A DNA stretch of 64,000 nucleotides from Pyrenochaeta sp. MPI-SDFR-AT-0127 (Eukaryota > Ascomycota > Dothideomycetes > Pleosporales > Cucurbitariaceae): NCBI GenBank assembly GCA_020747015.1, contig JAGTJM010000015.1, positions 620,001-684,000 on the forward strand, written 5' to 3'. The first letter of the stretch is position 1. Every line of letters begins with the position of its first letter. Of the stretch, positions 34,182 to 46,140 are shown piece by piece. The position numbers and the translations under genes were made by a program. The notes below the pieces were generated by a model. That model saw nothing but the letters and a program-made list of their open reading frames with translations, was not told the DNA's origin and ran no database searches.

Positions 34182-37023
34182 AATGGGTGTGTTGATACGA
34201 ACTGATGATGTGATGTAGATGTTTCAATTGAAGATGGAGAGTGGTGCGTGAGGATGATGGGAACGAGACCTTCGATCAGGAGAGTGACAGCATGATAAAC
34301 CCCTCATTTCTCTGAGTGCGATCTCGTGCTCCTCGAGTATTACGCTGACGATGTATGATCGTGCCAATCAGGTGGGGATTGGAGCTCCCCCGCACTTTGG
34401 ACGTGCAGCTTGGACCCTGAGAAGCTGTAACAATGACATGGAAAGGAACAAGGTGACGCCGACGATGAATCTAAATCGCAGGTCACTGGTCGTGGCTGGA
34501 TTCAGCAAATGAGATCGCAGGTATTGATACGCGCCGTGTGCGTTTCCAGAGTAGAGACGCCGACAATTCGTCCGCAAACAGCTGGCCCACGATCCACGTT
34601 GACCAACAAGATCTGGAGCCTGACTTCTACCTGTAGCAAGCCTACATGATTTTGATATTTGTGTGCAATGCTATGACCTCGAACACTAAGTATTAGGTGG
34701 TGGTCTCTGTTGGCGAGAAAGGTCGATCGCGCTAACATTTGAAGGTACCTTGCGCAGTTTGATCGCTCAGGGGGACTTAGTCTGTTCTTAGGATGTGCAG
34801 TTGCTGCAGGATCGAATCAGGGCCGATTGAATGATGCCCAAAATTCACGAGTTTGATTGTGTGCTGTTGCGTACACCATTACTTGCGTTTGTGGTTGGCG
34901 TGGGACGACGATGAAGCTGCGGACTGAGTTGCCCATGAACAGCCTGTTGTTGGAACAGCAGCCAAGTCGTTTATGAAGGCACAAGCTCTTGTTCTATGAC
35001 CTTGTTGATGCCCATACAGTGCTCGGCGGTTCCTGGCTCTCCTCTCCACTTTGGGTTGCATAACCCTGTTGATCCTGTTGATCCTGTTGATCCTTCAGCG
35101 ACGGCCAGCAGCTTAAGTTCTTGCGACTCAGGGGAGTGACATCACCAGCGCTGACTAACATATCCTCGCTTTACTGTGCTTCCAAATGCCGAAGTGCTGC
35201 CGAGTAGCGAGATTCTATCTGCATATTTTGTCGCTCCCAATCTTCTGTCTCCCTTTCAAAGGACAATCCAAGGCGAGTGGCGTCTACCACGAAACAAAAT
35301 CCCTCTCAACACATGGTAAGTCGAATACTGATTCGTAAAGGTTGCAAGCAGAAGGAGGGGTACGCGTGTTCCATCTCTCTTGAGGCTCTCCGACGTTGGG
35401 CAGCAATCTTTCTGCTCGAGGTAAAGATTGACAGGCACTGTGCGAGCGCCCATTTCTTCGGTTCTAAGAAATCCGGCCGACAGTCCAATGCCTCTTGTGT
35501 TTCAGGATCATCCCGAATCCTTCCACCTGCTGAGTGCATGAAATCTGCTCTGCCTCGCCACAGGTAACGAAGTGGCATCATGGCACAAATTGTATTGATT
35601 TCACACTTGCGAAACAAGGCGAAGATTTAGTTGCCAATCTGGGTACGTTGGTCTCTCTCTTTTTGTGGTCAACACCATCCTATGATGATACACATTCATA
35701 AGCATAGTTCATCCGAAGCCCTACTAGGCTACTGAGGAACCAAACAGCATTGTCTTTCGCTCCTATCTGATTCACGATCCACCCCCCCACTCACATAGCA
35801 ATTTTTCTTCCTTTTGGAACTTATTCTGACAAAGAGATAGACTGTGAAAGTGAAATGCCCGTCTTGAGCATGGTGTATTACAAGGTAGGTCATTACTGTG
35901 GTCATGGCCATGGCCACTCGAAGGGTAACACAAAGCCATTGTCTGTCCTTTGACGACGCATCGGCTTTTGCTGCTTCTTCCGACGTTTGTCGCACTTTGA
36001 TTCTTGGGCACAGCCACCGACGCATCTTGTGCAACAGAATGTTCGATGCAAGTTGTAGCCACCGCCGGTTCTTGTCACTGTGGCGTATGCTGTGTGTGCA
36101 TTGTGTTTCTGTGGTAAGGCGTTGTGAGTCGGTAGCCCTGTAGGCGACGGTGACGCGCAATCAAATCTCGAGAGGAAGTCATGGCATGCGTGAGACTGGA
36201 TGGAGGGAAAATGTGCGCAGGGAAGAAATGAGCCGCTGTTCCATACGCGAAACCGTATCAATCAATGGCTATTGCGTGCTGTGTTGCCATACGAGGCTCA
36301 GCCTTTTGATTGCCCATCATGCATGCGCTCGTCGAACAATTTGCGAGCAGCAGGGCGGCCAGGCGTGTAACTCGCTGATCCCGGGTGCAGACGAAAAGCA
36401 AATTCGAGTCGGTGCACGACGAGCCGTCAGAAGCAGCAAACTTTGCAGGCCTGCCGGCGGTGTCGAGCCGCCGTCGGAGCCCGCGGTTGGTGGTTGGCGG
36501 CGCGGATCCTTTCTACACCTGCTCGTCTCAATGTGCAATTCAGTTTAGACTCCCGCTATTTCAGGGAGCGACAAATGCCTCTCGCCGACCGGCAATGCTC
36601 TCCTCAACACCGTGAGTCGTGACGGTGCATCGGGGGTCCTTGGATTCCGAAACCAAGATCCGGCATGGCCAGGTTTAACGCAAGGTGATAAGAGCAGCAG
36701 CGGTCCCCATCCCAAGTACGCGCGATTTTTGGCCAATTGGTTTTTGGGAACCGCCGAAGGACCTACAGCAGGATTTTACTCGTGGGATATGGCCCCACCT
36801 TTTTGGATGCGTTGGCAACACTAAGCCACCAACCGGTCAGCACTTGTGCCGCCCGCACCTCCTCCCCTCTCTCGTTTCCTCCCTCCTTCCTCTCCACCAC
36901 ACCAGCAGAACACGACGATAATCTACTATCGCAAGCAACGCCTCATCGACACACTGTTCTCGCAATAACCGCCAGAATTCAACAACAACATCATCATCAA
37001 TCAATCAAGAGCCCACGCTCAGG
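34182..37023. other. Long intergenic region, 2.8 kb
   Basis: This region carries the promoters of the small protein gene (-) and the C2H2 factor (+). A pyrimidine-rich tract at about 36851-36900 (CCTCCCCTCTCTCG, then TTCCTCTCC) just before the candidate start at 37024 is typical of a fungal transcription start region. A three-unit 9-bp repeat lies at 35065-35091. No gene is recognised; the length is unusual for this window and would fit a heavily regulated transcription-factor gene. Confidence 0.45.
35065..35091. repeat. Tandem repeat, 3 x 9 bp
   Basis: Three perfect head-to-tail copies of CCTGTTGAT, followed by a partial fourth (CCTT). It lies in intergenic DNA; no function is apparent. Confidence 0.85.
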
Positions 37024-39940
37024 ATGACAATTCGGAGCCCAGACGGAGCCCTACCCAGGTACTTACTGCCCATGGTTTCACCCCAACTCATTTTGCTTCC
37101 TTTTGCGTGTCTCTCGTACTTTTCTACACTGCGACATCATGTGTTCTTGAAAATCGTGTTTTTCTTTCCTAGTCAATCTCTCAGTTTCTGTTTTGCCGCC
37201 AGTACAGCAGCCACCACCGCAATGGATCACTGGACATATCTCCACAGGCGTTTCCGTCCGGAATGGATCATTTAAGGCCACTTTCATACTGTTTCCCGCT
37301 GCCCTGGATGCCTATGGAGTTTCGGCATAACCCTGCCCAATTCCGACTGATCGGCTACACTGCCCATGCGGTGTCTGTAGATTCAACATCAAAATCCTCG
37401 AAAATCACGAGTTCGAAGCTTAAAATGTGAAGCTATCGACAACTCAGTGAATCAGAGTGTACCGTCTGCCGTCTACTAGTCACGTGCACAATTCTGCCAT
37501 CCGTCCATGATCTCAATCGACAACACCATGCTCTTCTGCATCGGTGTGAGGGATGACGTAGGCAATATCTGGCAAAGTCGATCAATCATGTCTTGTTCGA
37601 CCGCTTTAAGCGACACACGACCGGTAGTATCACTGTACACAATCCACCTGGAAGTTCCGCGCCCAGGACCACCAGGCAGAATGATGACCGAAACGGAAGT
37701 AACCACAAGGACTCCTACGCCAACAAGCGCTACATGGAAACTAACATAGGATACTCATTCACGACTTGGCGATGTTGATTTGGAGCTATTTGGAAAGTCA
37801 CCCAAGTACGTACTTAAGGGCTAAAGTTTGCCTATCCTCATCGCTCTTTCGTTCGCGAAACTAACTTGACGTGTGCTTTATGAAGGGCATAAGGAGTTCT
37901 GGGTCCACTTTGCTGCTCTTTTCCCTGTTATGGAACTTCTCCATGCGCCTGTTTTACCTTACTCTGGAAAGGATCTCACTGCCGCTTGGAAGCTCCAGGA
38001 CCTTGTCGCTTGGGACCACCTGGACCTATCTATTTACAACATGCTCTAGGAGGTTACCAAAACGATGCATCATTTGAACAATCGCTCTCTCCAGGTGCGT
38101 CCCCGTCCCCTAGTCCTCGTTCATTTTCGCGTATATTCGCTAACCCATGAGATCGCACAGGTGTTTCCTCTGGTTCTTTCTGGTTGTACTAACACGGCGC
38201 TTTCTTATGTCTACAGTCTTCTTTCTCCTTTCTTGCTTTCAGGTTCGCGCGTTTTGTTTCGGCACTAACCCTTGATTTTCAGCGACTCGTTCTTCGACTC
38301 ACCACCGGAGCCCGCGTTCTTGATTTCAAACATTACCGAGTGGAGAAAGGACATTCCAGCACCCGTCATCTCCGCACAGGATTTCCCTTTTTCAGAGTTC
38401 CAGGACATGCACACCTCAGACTTCTTTGAACTGAAGGACACTGCTTCTGAGTGCAGCATGGACAGCGCATACCAGAGCCAGAGTGGTGCCAGCCGGCACG
38501 GAGCCCGCAAGCTAGATGGACAAACCCAGGATAGCCGGAACCGGATGGGTAATCAATTCGTTGGCAGTGACATTTACTCGCCGTCACTGAGCTCCGACAG
38601 CTATAACGCATTCCCGGATCAGAGCCTGGACATGACCCAGTTGCAACATTCTGCCGTTACCGGAGCCTGGGAAACCCCGGAAGGATCTGCCGTGTATGCT
38701 AATTTCTCTGCTGGACAGGACTTTACACAGTACTCATCTTCGAACACAACCCGATTCACCCCCTCATCCACTGTCAACATCTCGTCACAGTGGGTTGGCA
38801 CTGATGCACAATATCAGAGCAACCCGTTTGCCTACACCTCGTATCCTACAAGTCAAACGTCACATGACATCATGTTCAATACTGCCGCCCCATCTCAGCG
38901 ACAGTGGAACAGTGCTTCTTATGACAATTCAGAACGCCCAGTAGCTGTACGTAGCTCATCATCATATACTATCCAACAAGATTCTCGACGAGCGTCTGCG
39001 CACGAATCCAACTTCGGCGCGTTTGTTGGAACGCCTACAAGTGCAACGAGCATCCACTTCCCAGCGAACGGAGAGTTTGATCAGTCAACTATCTTGGATT
39101 CAAGGCAAGTAAACCGCTTTTTGACTGAGACCCCACGACTAACGGACGATCAGGAACGATAACGAGGATTCAGCCCCAGCTTCACTTGCTCCTCAATCTC
39201 TTGATGAGAATGATGACGTTCTCTCCCAATCCGAGGCTGCCGATACGAAACTAGAAGAGGAACGAACCAAGGTTGCCCGCAGCCACCCACTGTACCAGCA
39301 GTTGCCAGATAAGGATGGCAAATATCATTGCCCTGAAGAAGGCAAGGCAGGATGCACCCACAAGCCCACGCCACTAAAGTGCAACTACGATAAGTACGTA
39401 GACTCGCACCTCAAACCATTCCGCTGCAACAAGAAGACCTGTGTCGGGGTTCAATTCTCATCAACCGCCTGCCTTCTTCGTCATGAGCGTGAGGCGCATG
39501 GCATGCACGGCCACGGTGCCAGGCCACATCTGTGCCACTTTAGGGACTGCGAGCGAGCTGTGCCAGGCCACGGCTTTCCACGTCGTTACAACCTCTTCGA
39601 TCACATGAAGCGGGTACACCAGTACGAAGGTCCCACTACTGAGCCTTCCCCACCAACAATGCTGGGCCAAGCTCAGCGTAAGCCTGTTTCCCGCAAACGA
39701 AAAGCGCCCATTGAAGACATCAGCGAGAAGCGTCAAAAGGTAGTCAAACTATCTGTCGAGCAACAACGACAGCAACGACGTGAAGAATTGACCCAAGAGT
39801 TCCTGAATAAGAGGAGGCATATCATCGACATTCTGAACAACCTTGCCGGCCCTAGCGACCTGAAAGACAATCAGCTCACCAAGGAGGCTGTAGGTCTTCA
39901 TGATATCTGCACTCAGTACAGAGAAGCCTTCGGCGGCTGA
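37024..39940 (+). CDS. C2H2 zinc-finger transcription factor, 5' exons unresolved
   Basis: Well-supported exons are 38283-39104 and 39154-39940. The first is a long Ser/Gln/Thr-rich, probably activating region (from DSFFDSPPEPAFL to FDQSTILDSR). The second starts NDNEDSAPASLA and holds C2H2-type fingers: YHCPEEGKAGC-to-H, FRCNKKTCVG to LLRHEREAH, and HLCHFRDC to LFDHMKRVH. A basic segment (RKPVSRKRKAPIED) and a C-terminal helix follow. The joining intron fits best as GC-AG (AG|GCAAGT at 39105, CAG ending 39153). The start may be the ATG at 37024 (MTIRSPDGALP) with a donor after 37058. Coding-like text around 37985-38094 (GPPGPIYLQHALGGYQNDAS) and 38161-38181 suggests further small exons before 38283. 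The complete 5' structure could not be settled. It is a nuclear regulator with unknown targets. Confidence 0.75.
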
Positions 39941-40976
39941 GTGAGCATTGTCTAGTGGACCCTGTCTTCTACTACATCTGCTAAAGGTTTGTCTTAAGCC
40001 GTCTTTACTCGACCATCGTCCCTATGGACACGCTGTTTGTTTTCTGCGTCCTCTGGATTTCTTGATGGATTCCCGCCTGCCAAGCGGATGATGGACCATG
40101 GATTTCAACCTGCCCAATGGTTGCCTGTTTCCCCTGGATGCTAGCCAAGGATCCGCCGAGGACTTGTCCCAGCCGTGGACTGGATCGCCGAAGGATTGCT
40201 CCATCGCCTCGCGCGAGAGCAAACCCCACCCCTAAGGGGTGGATGGACTACGGTCCACACTCATTGCAAGAGGAATTGGCATGAGTTTTGGTTGATGTAT
40301 CAGATTGATCTTATTGCTAAGAAAACTGTATTGATGTTATTTCATTTATTGAAGGAGAGTTTGGTATGGGGATGGGGAGATTGACCACGTCGAGACATCA
40401 GTCATGTACGACTTCTGATCTCCGCCGTCGCTGCTGATTGCAGCAATTTGGTGCCTGCTATGGGGAGGTAGAGTTGTTTTCCTTTGTATATAGATTTATC
40501 AAAACATCTTTATCATTCAAACATGTTCTTTTCCGTGATATCCTTTGACTCAGCTATATTTATCATGTGGCAGTGGGGCCCTGATTTCGATAGCCCAGAA
40601 CCTCTTGCTTTGTGATACTCCTCCTGTACGCTCACCTCAGCTCAAGAATATCCCCGTATTCCTCGGTGTCCTTCCCATATCTCATATCGCCTCTTCCTCA
40701 AGAAAGCCTCAATACCGAACGCGGACGTGTCTCATCGCCCAAAAGTGCCAAATGGGGCTTTGTCAGCCGGGCGTACGTCATTATCTGTGGTGCGACGATG
40801 CAAGCCGAGGCAAATGATTCGAGTTGCAGCTGGCACACTTCTCGGATCGCCTGCGCACCAGGAGCCTGTTTGTCATCCTGCAGCGACTGGCCAGGCCTCT
40901 TCGGCCGGGAAAAATATCCACCACGCACCGTTAACGTTTTCGCTGGGCACATTACAAGGATTTCACATGACATAGC
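39941..40976. other. Intergenic, 1.0 kb
   Basis: This is the 3' flank of the C2H2 gene and the promoter of the glutathione peroxidase gene. No defined element is recognised. Confidence 0.5.
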
Positions 40977-41891
40977 ATGATTCGAGCGGCAAGCACTGCC
41001 CCGCGCATCGCGACAAGCTTCAGACACATAACACAACTTAAACCTCCGCACACTTCCTTATCCATAGTTACGAGGACTTTCACACAAATCTGTGTGCGTA
41101 GAACCCAGGTTACGAGCCACAAAACATTTCCATCACATTCCGCGTACACAACCATGGCTTCCGCCACGAGCTTTTACGACTTCAAGCCTAAAGACAGTAC
41201 GTTTCTACCCGTACCACCGCACAGCACAGTTGCCCCCACATAGGCTCCTTTCCTCTGTCCTTAAGAATACTATCACCTTTTCACCGACGCTGCTAATCCT
41301 CCATCAGAGCGTGGCAGCGCATACGACCTCTCGAAGCTCAACGGCAAGGTTGTGCTTGTCGTGAACACGGCCTCAAAATGCGGGTTTACACCGCAGTTCG
41401 CGGGACTTGAGAAGTTGTACAAGGACCTCAAAGCCAAGCATGGCGATGACTTTGAAATCCTCGGGTTCCCGTGTAACCAGTTTGGTGGGCAGGACCCGGG
41501 GAGCAACGATGAGATTCAGGAGTTTTGCCAGCTGAATTATGGCGTCAGCTTTCCAGTCCTGGGCAAGATTGATGTATGTTTATGCAAATTTCCCCTATCT
41601 TTTTTGATTCAGATGTACCTTTTGGTTTCTACCTGTTTGGCACACTTGAAGCCACTTTGCACAAGCTAATCAGCGTCTATTGTATCACAGGTCAACGGCG
41701 ATGGAGCAGACCCCGCATTTGAATGGCTGAAGAACGAAAAGCCGGGCATCATGGGTCTCAAGCGTGTAAAGTGGAACTTTGAAAAGTTCCTCGTTGGCCG
41801 TGACGGAAAGGTCAAGGGCAGGTGGGCAAGCACAAAGAAGCCCGAGGATTTGAGGGCGGATATCGAGAAGGAGTTGACTGCAAAGGCATAA
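40977..41891 (+). CDS. hyr1: Glutathione peroxidase-like thiol peroxidase (Hyr1/Gpx3)
   Basis: Exons 40977-41196, 41308-41573 and 41691-41891 give 228 residues from the upstream ATG, or 169 from an in-frame ATG at 41154 ([14 protein letters not shown]). The enzyme reduces peroxides using thioredoxin; in yeast it also acts as the peroxide sensor for Yap1. Family blocks are [14 protein letters not shown] with the peroxidatic Cys, [14 protein letters not shown] with the resolving-type Cys, [11 protein letters not shown], and [16 protein letters not shown]. The extra 59 N-terminal residues are rich in Arg, Ser and Thr and lack acidic residues, like a mitochondrial presequence. The short form matches the usual cytosolic length. 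Both introns (111 and 117 bp) are longer than average here. Confidence 0.93.
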
Positions 41892-42115
41892 GCTATGAAG
41901 CTTGCCAGTGGATGGATACGAAACATGGATACATTGAGCAGATTACATATCGCTGCTGACTGGACGATTGATACCACAGAACGATAGTGAAGCGTACAAG
42001 ACTATGGTAATGCCCTTTTATTCTGTCTGTCCATGGATATATTCTATTTGACGCCGTCTATGCAACCTTATTCCTGTAGTTTTACGCCAAGTTCACTGCA
42101 GATCATAACATGCCT

Positions 42116-43402
42116 CTAATCAAAAGGCACCCTCCTCAACTGTCTAGCACCGCCCTTCCTCGCCTCTCCCTCAGCGCCCACGGCCGCGGGAACCCTTATC
42201 CCACAGCAATCTCCCCAGCCAGCGTTCGCGTGTACATGTCTTTTCCCTGCCTCGTCGTCAAAGACCTTGACTTCGCCGCCCTCGGCTTCTTCGGCCTCCT
42301 TGTCTAATCCCGCCTCTTCTTCTGTGCTCATACCCTCTACAGCAGGAATCAGGGAGCCGAAGAGGAAGTGTTGCATGACGGGAAGTTTCTCGAGTATCTC
42401 CTTGCGAAACATCTTCCGCATGCCACCCTCAATCTTACCCCAGTTCTTTGCCGCACTAATGTCGTCTAGCATCGGACTATGCCACCGCAGACCTTCGACA
42501 TTTTTGACACTGTTTACAAACGCGATCTGATCAAGATACAAAAAGTTCTTGCCTTCTTCTTCCAAGACTAGTGCATTGTGTATACTTTTCGGGGTAATGT
42601 ACGGATGGTGCAAGAGCTGGGCAGCGCCGAACAGGAAGGGCAGAAACTGGTAGTCGTCCAATCCCCATACGCCGTGCGACCCTGCAGGCTCGAGGTAGTA
42701 GGATTCCTGTATCTTGCGCATGAGGCGGAGATAATTGGGAAGGACAACGAGCGCGAGCGCTGGGAAGGTAGACTCGGGGAGGAGCGAAAGGCGGTTCAAG
42801 CACAGCAGCCAGAGGAAGAAGTTCAGCTCATGCCCCGAGCCATAGTCGATACGCTGTTTGTTACCAAATGAATACTGTAGGTACGTTGAGATCTCATCCA
42901 CCTCTGCCCGGTTGGTGAGGCCGAGTTGAGCGTGCCATGCCGGTAACGAGGCCTCGATTTGATCCAAAAATGTCCTGAAAACGGGGTTGCCGAACCGAGA
43001 GCCCGTGTCCTCTGGTGGACATGTCTCCAGCACCTTCTCTGCATGCTCTAGTATCTGCACCACGGTCTTGACCGTGTGCGTCACCTCTGCGTCCTTGATG
43101 CTGGATATGGAGCGGTGGCGCACGCTATCCGCAATTCCAAAGACAAAAGCTTCGACCAGTGTGCACGTCTTGCTCTTCAGGAACAGCTTATGGTCATCTG
43201 GGCTCAATATCCTGCGGCTTGGCACCATGTACACATGTTTGTCCAGGTTCGGGGGCGCAGGTAGTGGAGGCGTTGGCGGAGGAGGGGCAGACGGTGGTTC
43301 GCGGGTGCTGGGTCCGCGTGGGCGAGGAACAAGCTTAGGGAGTTTGGTGCTGAGGTCTGTTGGCGGTAATGCTACGGGTGGAGACCACGGCTGTGTCATC
43401 AT
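42116..43402 (-). CDS. Serine/threonine phosphatase 2A activator (PTPA; Rrd1/Rrd2 family)
   Basis: This single-exon gene encodes 428 residues. PTPA is a peptidyl-prolyl isomerase-like chaperone that activates the PP2A catalytic subunit and PP2A-like enzymes. After a Pro-rich, probably disordered N-terminus (PPSAPPPPTPPLPAPP), the fold starts at YMVPSRRILSPDDHKLFL. Signature blocks are SRFGNPVFRTFLD, FGNKQRIDYGSGHELNF, EPAGSHGVWGLDDYQFLPFL, and LRWHSPMLDDISAAKNW. The last ~80 residues are acidic and Gly/Ala-rich, beyond the conserved core. Rrd1 and Rrd2 cannot be told apart by eye. It sits upstream-to-downstream with the transporter gene, both on the minus strand. Confidence 0.93.
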   Translation of the reverse strand: MMTQPWSPPVALPPTDLSTKLPKLVPRPRGPSTREPPSAPPPPTPPLPAPPNLDKHVYMVPSRRILSPDDHKLFLKSKTCTLVEAFVFGIADSVRHRSISSIKDAEVTHTVKTVVQILEHAEKVLETCPPEDTGSRFGNPVFRTFLDQIEASLPAWHAQLGLTNRAEVDEISTYLQYSFGNKQRIDYGSGHELNFFLWLLCLNRLSLLPESTFPALALVVLPNYLRLMRKIQESYYLEPAGSHGVWGLDDYQFLPFLFGAAQLLHHPYITPKSIHNALVLEEEGKNFLYLDQIAFVNSVKNVEGLRWHSPMLDDISAAKNWGKIEGGMRKMFRKEILEKLPVMQHFLFGSLIPAVEGMSTEEEAGLDKEAEEAEGGEVKVFDDEAGKRHVHANAGWGDCCGIRVPAAVGAEGEARKGGARQLRRVPFD

Positions 43403-44534
43403 GCTATGTAAGTTGTCGGTGTATGGTGTCGGTGTCGAGGATGGTTTGGAGCATGGAGCCGTGACATCTCAAGGGTCCAAGAGACGATGGAGAGTGGGCC
43501 GGCCCGTAGTTCCGCCAAACGTCTTTCACCCCCATCTATCGAAACCTCCGCCCTCTGATCACACCGTGTCCCAGCATGCTGAAGACGGGCCAGGCAGGTA
43601 GGGCCTTTGTCTCTTACTCCTCATCCTCCGACCGTTTACATTCAGGCAAAAATGCTTCTCCAGCCCTACGGAGACCATTTGATATGAGTGCTCCTCGTTT
43701 ATCGAACTGCACACACACATACATTCATATCGATATATAATGTCCGCCAAAAGAGCTGCTCGCTGGATTCACGTATAAAATCCTCCGTCGGCTTCAAGGG
43801 AACACTTCCGAAGCAGGGCGTTGTGAATCCAAGCATGTCAATCTTTTAAGCATTATCATCGTCAGCAGCTTTGAGGCGTGGTAGAAGCACTCTTGGTCGA
43901 TTGATAATTATAAAGTCAAGACAGATTTGTATATTGTTCCAATATTCCCGGCATAGTGTCCAGGTCCCTTCAGACTGATATATAAGGACAGGCGATGCAC
44001 TCCAACCCATCTTCATTTACATTTGCATACATCATCTCTTTTCTGTCTATAAAAGTGGCTAGTGCCACTTTTTGCTTTCATTCACATCTGCATGTGTTCA
44101 TCATCCTTTTTTTTTTGATGATGATTTTGTTAGTTCCACATCATTCTGTCAAAGAATGATGACTATGTACGTGGGAGCATTTCCTTCAATGCTGAGGCCA
44201 TGCTACCCGTATTGTAGAATTCAAAACTATCACTGAAGAGACATGCCGCTCCGTTCCAGGCGCCAAACAAGTAGATTGAGTGGGGTTAAGGATGTATGTC
44301 CTACGCCATGGGGCAATGTAGCCTCCTATCTTAACTCCGTAACACCGTCTATGAATGCATGCTATAAGACTGGTCCCGCCCAATGCGCTTGCTGCGCTTC
44401 TATCCACCTTGTCTTGGTGGTAATGATGCGAATGTCCCCAGCCCGAATGCAGCCAGCATGACCAAGAAACGCCGCGCAAGGGAATCGTCGAGCTGAAAAT
44501 TTTGAAGTGGAACAAGCTCGAAAAAGAAAAACTT
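43403..44534. other. Intergenic, 1.1 kb
   Basis: This holds the promoter of the PTPA gene and the 3' flank of the transporter gene. A homopolymeric T tract lies near 44107-44118. No gene is recognised. Confidence 0.5.
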
Positions 44535-46140
44535 CTAGTCATCCATCTCACTAGGACTATCCTCAAGCTTATGTCTCCGCTCCTCGTCCATCTCTTTATA
44601 CGTCGCCCAAGACAACAATATGAATGCTCCAATAATCAAAAGACCTCCGACAATAGCAGCGGGTGTGAGTGGCGAATTAAGTGGCGGGGGCAGAAGCTGA
44701 TCTACAAGAGCGACAATGAATATGGTAAGAAGCGCGGCAACAGAGGACAAGACGGGTGACGTTAGGGAGATGAGGGCGAGAAAAGCTCCGGAAAATGCTG
44801 GTAACATATTAGTATGACACGGCAAAGAGGAAATGTACAAGGGTGACAGAGGGAGACATACTGGCATTAGCGAGCACACTGATGGCCATCATCCACGCCT
44901 GCTCCCCTCTCGGTAACGCAAAGGTTTCCCAGCCCATGTAGTGCAGAAATGGTATGGGTATCCAAAGCACAGTCAATGTAAAGGCACCAATCATACTTCC
45001 AAACGTGTTTGCAAAGATGACACCCTTATTCGGCGACGCGCCCTCGGGCGGACATGCCAATCGCTTGTACAGCACCTCGTACAATCCGTACAAGACGCTT
45101 CCGATGCCGATTACTAGGTTGCCAAAGGCGCGGTTCTCGGCTTGCTGGGAAGGAGGCGCTTTGTCGCCGCCTGCGCCACCGCCGGATTTGGAGCCATGCT
45201 TTGCGGGGGAGGTGTCACCGTATGCGACTACGAAGACGCCTGCAATGGCGACGGCTACTGCGATGATCTTGCTTGTGCGGACTTTCTCGTGTAAGATGGG
45301 GATACTGAAGGCGTAGGCAAAGAAGGCAGAGCAGTTGTAGATTGCGGTCAAGTCGCTGGCGGTGGTCTGGTTTACGGCAACATACCAGCTTCCCCCCGCC
45401 AGTGTAAGGGCGCATGTGATGAAGCAGGTCATCTTGACCATGTATCGTACGGGCGAGGCTTGGGACTGGCGTGGGGTGGGGTGGAGGGTTTGGTGTTGGA
45501 CCATGAGGGCAGTCTGACGCAGCAGCTGGACGTGTCGCCGCCAGAAGGTGGGCCACGGCTGGTCCCAGTGTGAGAAGCGGAGGATGACAAGCATGGCAGG
45601 CCACAGGAGGATCCACGAGCCGTGCGTCATGTAGAGCATGCAATAGGGCTTCTCCCACTTCAACTGGTGCTGAATGTAGACGGCCGTTTCCGTCTGCACG
45701 GTGAAGCTGACGAGGCTCAGGGCCAGGAAGACGGCGGCATAGGTGTACCTCTTCCGCGTCTCAAAGCGTGCCTGTGTCTCTGGGTCCCTCTCGTGGAAAG
45801 AATGCGTGCTCCTGCTCAGCAGCCCGGCGTTCTCTATGCCCTCGTCTTCGCTCTTCCGGTGGCCCAGCAGGGGCGCATTAGCACGCCCATCGCGCTCGCG
45901 CTCCCGCGAAGATCTCAAGTCGGACGGCATGGCAGCGGCGGCGGCGGCGGCGGCGTCGTCGTGGTCATCCCAGTCGTCAAAGTCGAGCTGGGAGTTTGTT
46001 GGGCTGTCGGGCTCTCTGAAGGCAACTTCTTTGGCGGTAGTCCTTGTGTGCTGCCGCGAGCTGGGGTCGTCGGAAAGAGTGTGAGCGAGGGAACGGGGCG
46101 TCGGCGGAGGCTTCTTCCTCAGCGGAATCGACTCAGGCAT
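44535..46140 (-). CDS. EamA/DMT-superfamily membrane transporter (SLC35F-like)
   Basis: Exons 46140-44862 and 44797-44535 give 513 residues. An in-frame ATG at 46377 would add 79 residues, but MPESIPLRKKPPPTPRS at 46140 looks like the natural start. The first ~130 residues are soluble, with an acidic stretch (DFDDWDDHDD) and an Ala run encoded by GCG-type repeats. About ten hydrophobic segments follow, including AAVFLALSLVSFTVQTETAVY, KMTCFITCALTLAGGSWYVAV, IIAVAVAIAGVFVVAYGD and, after the 64-bp intron, FLALISLTSPVLSSVAALLTIF. The pattern of two five-helix halves and the Gly-Asp end of the first half fit the drug/metabolite transporter superfamily. From family resemblance it may sit in the vacuolar or Golgi membrane; the substrate is unknown. 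Confidence 0.85.
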
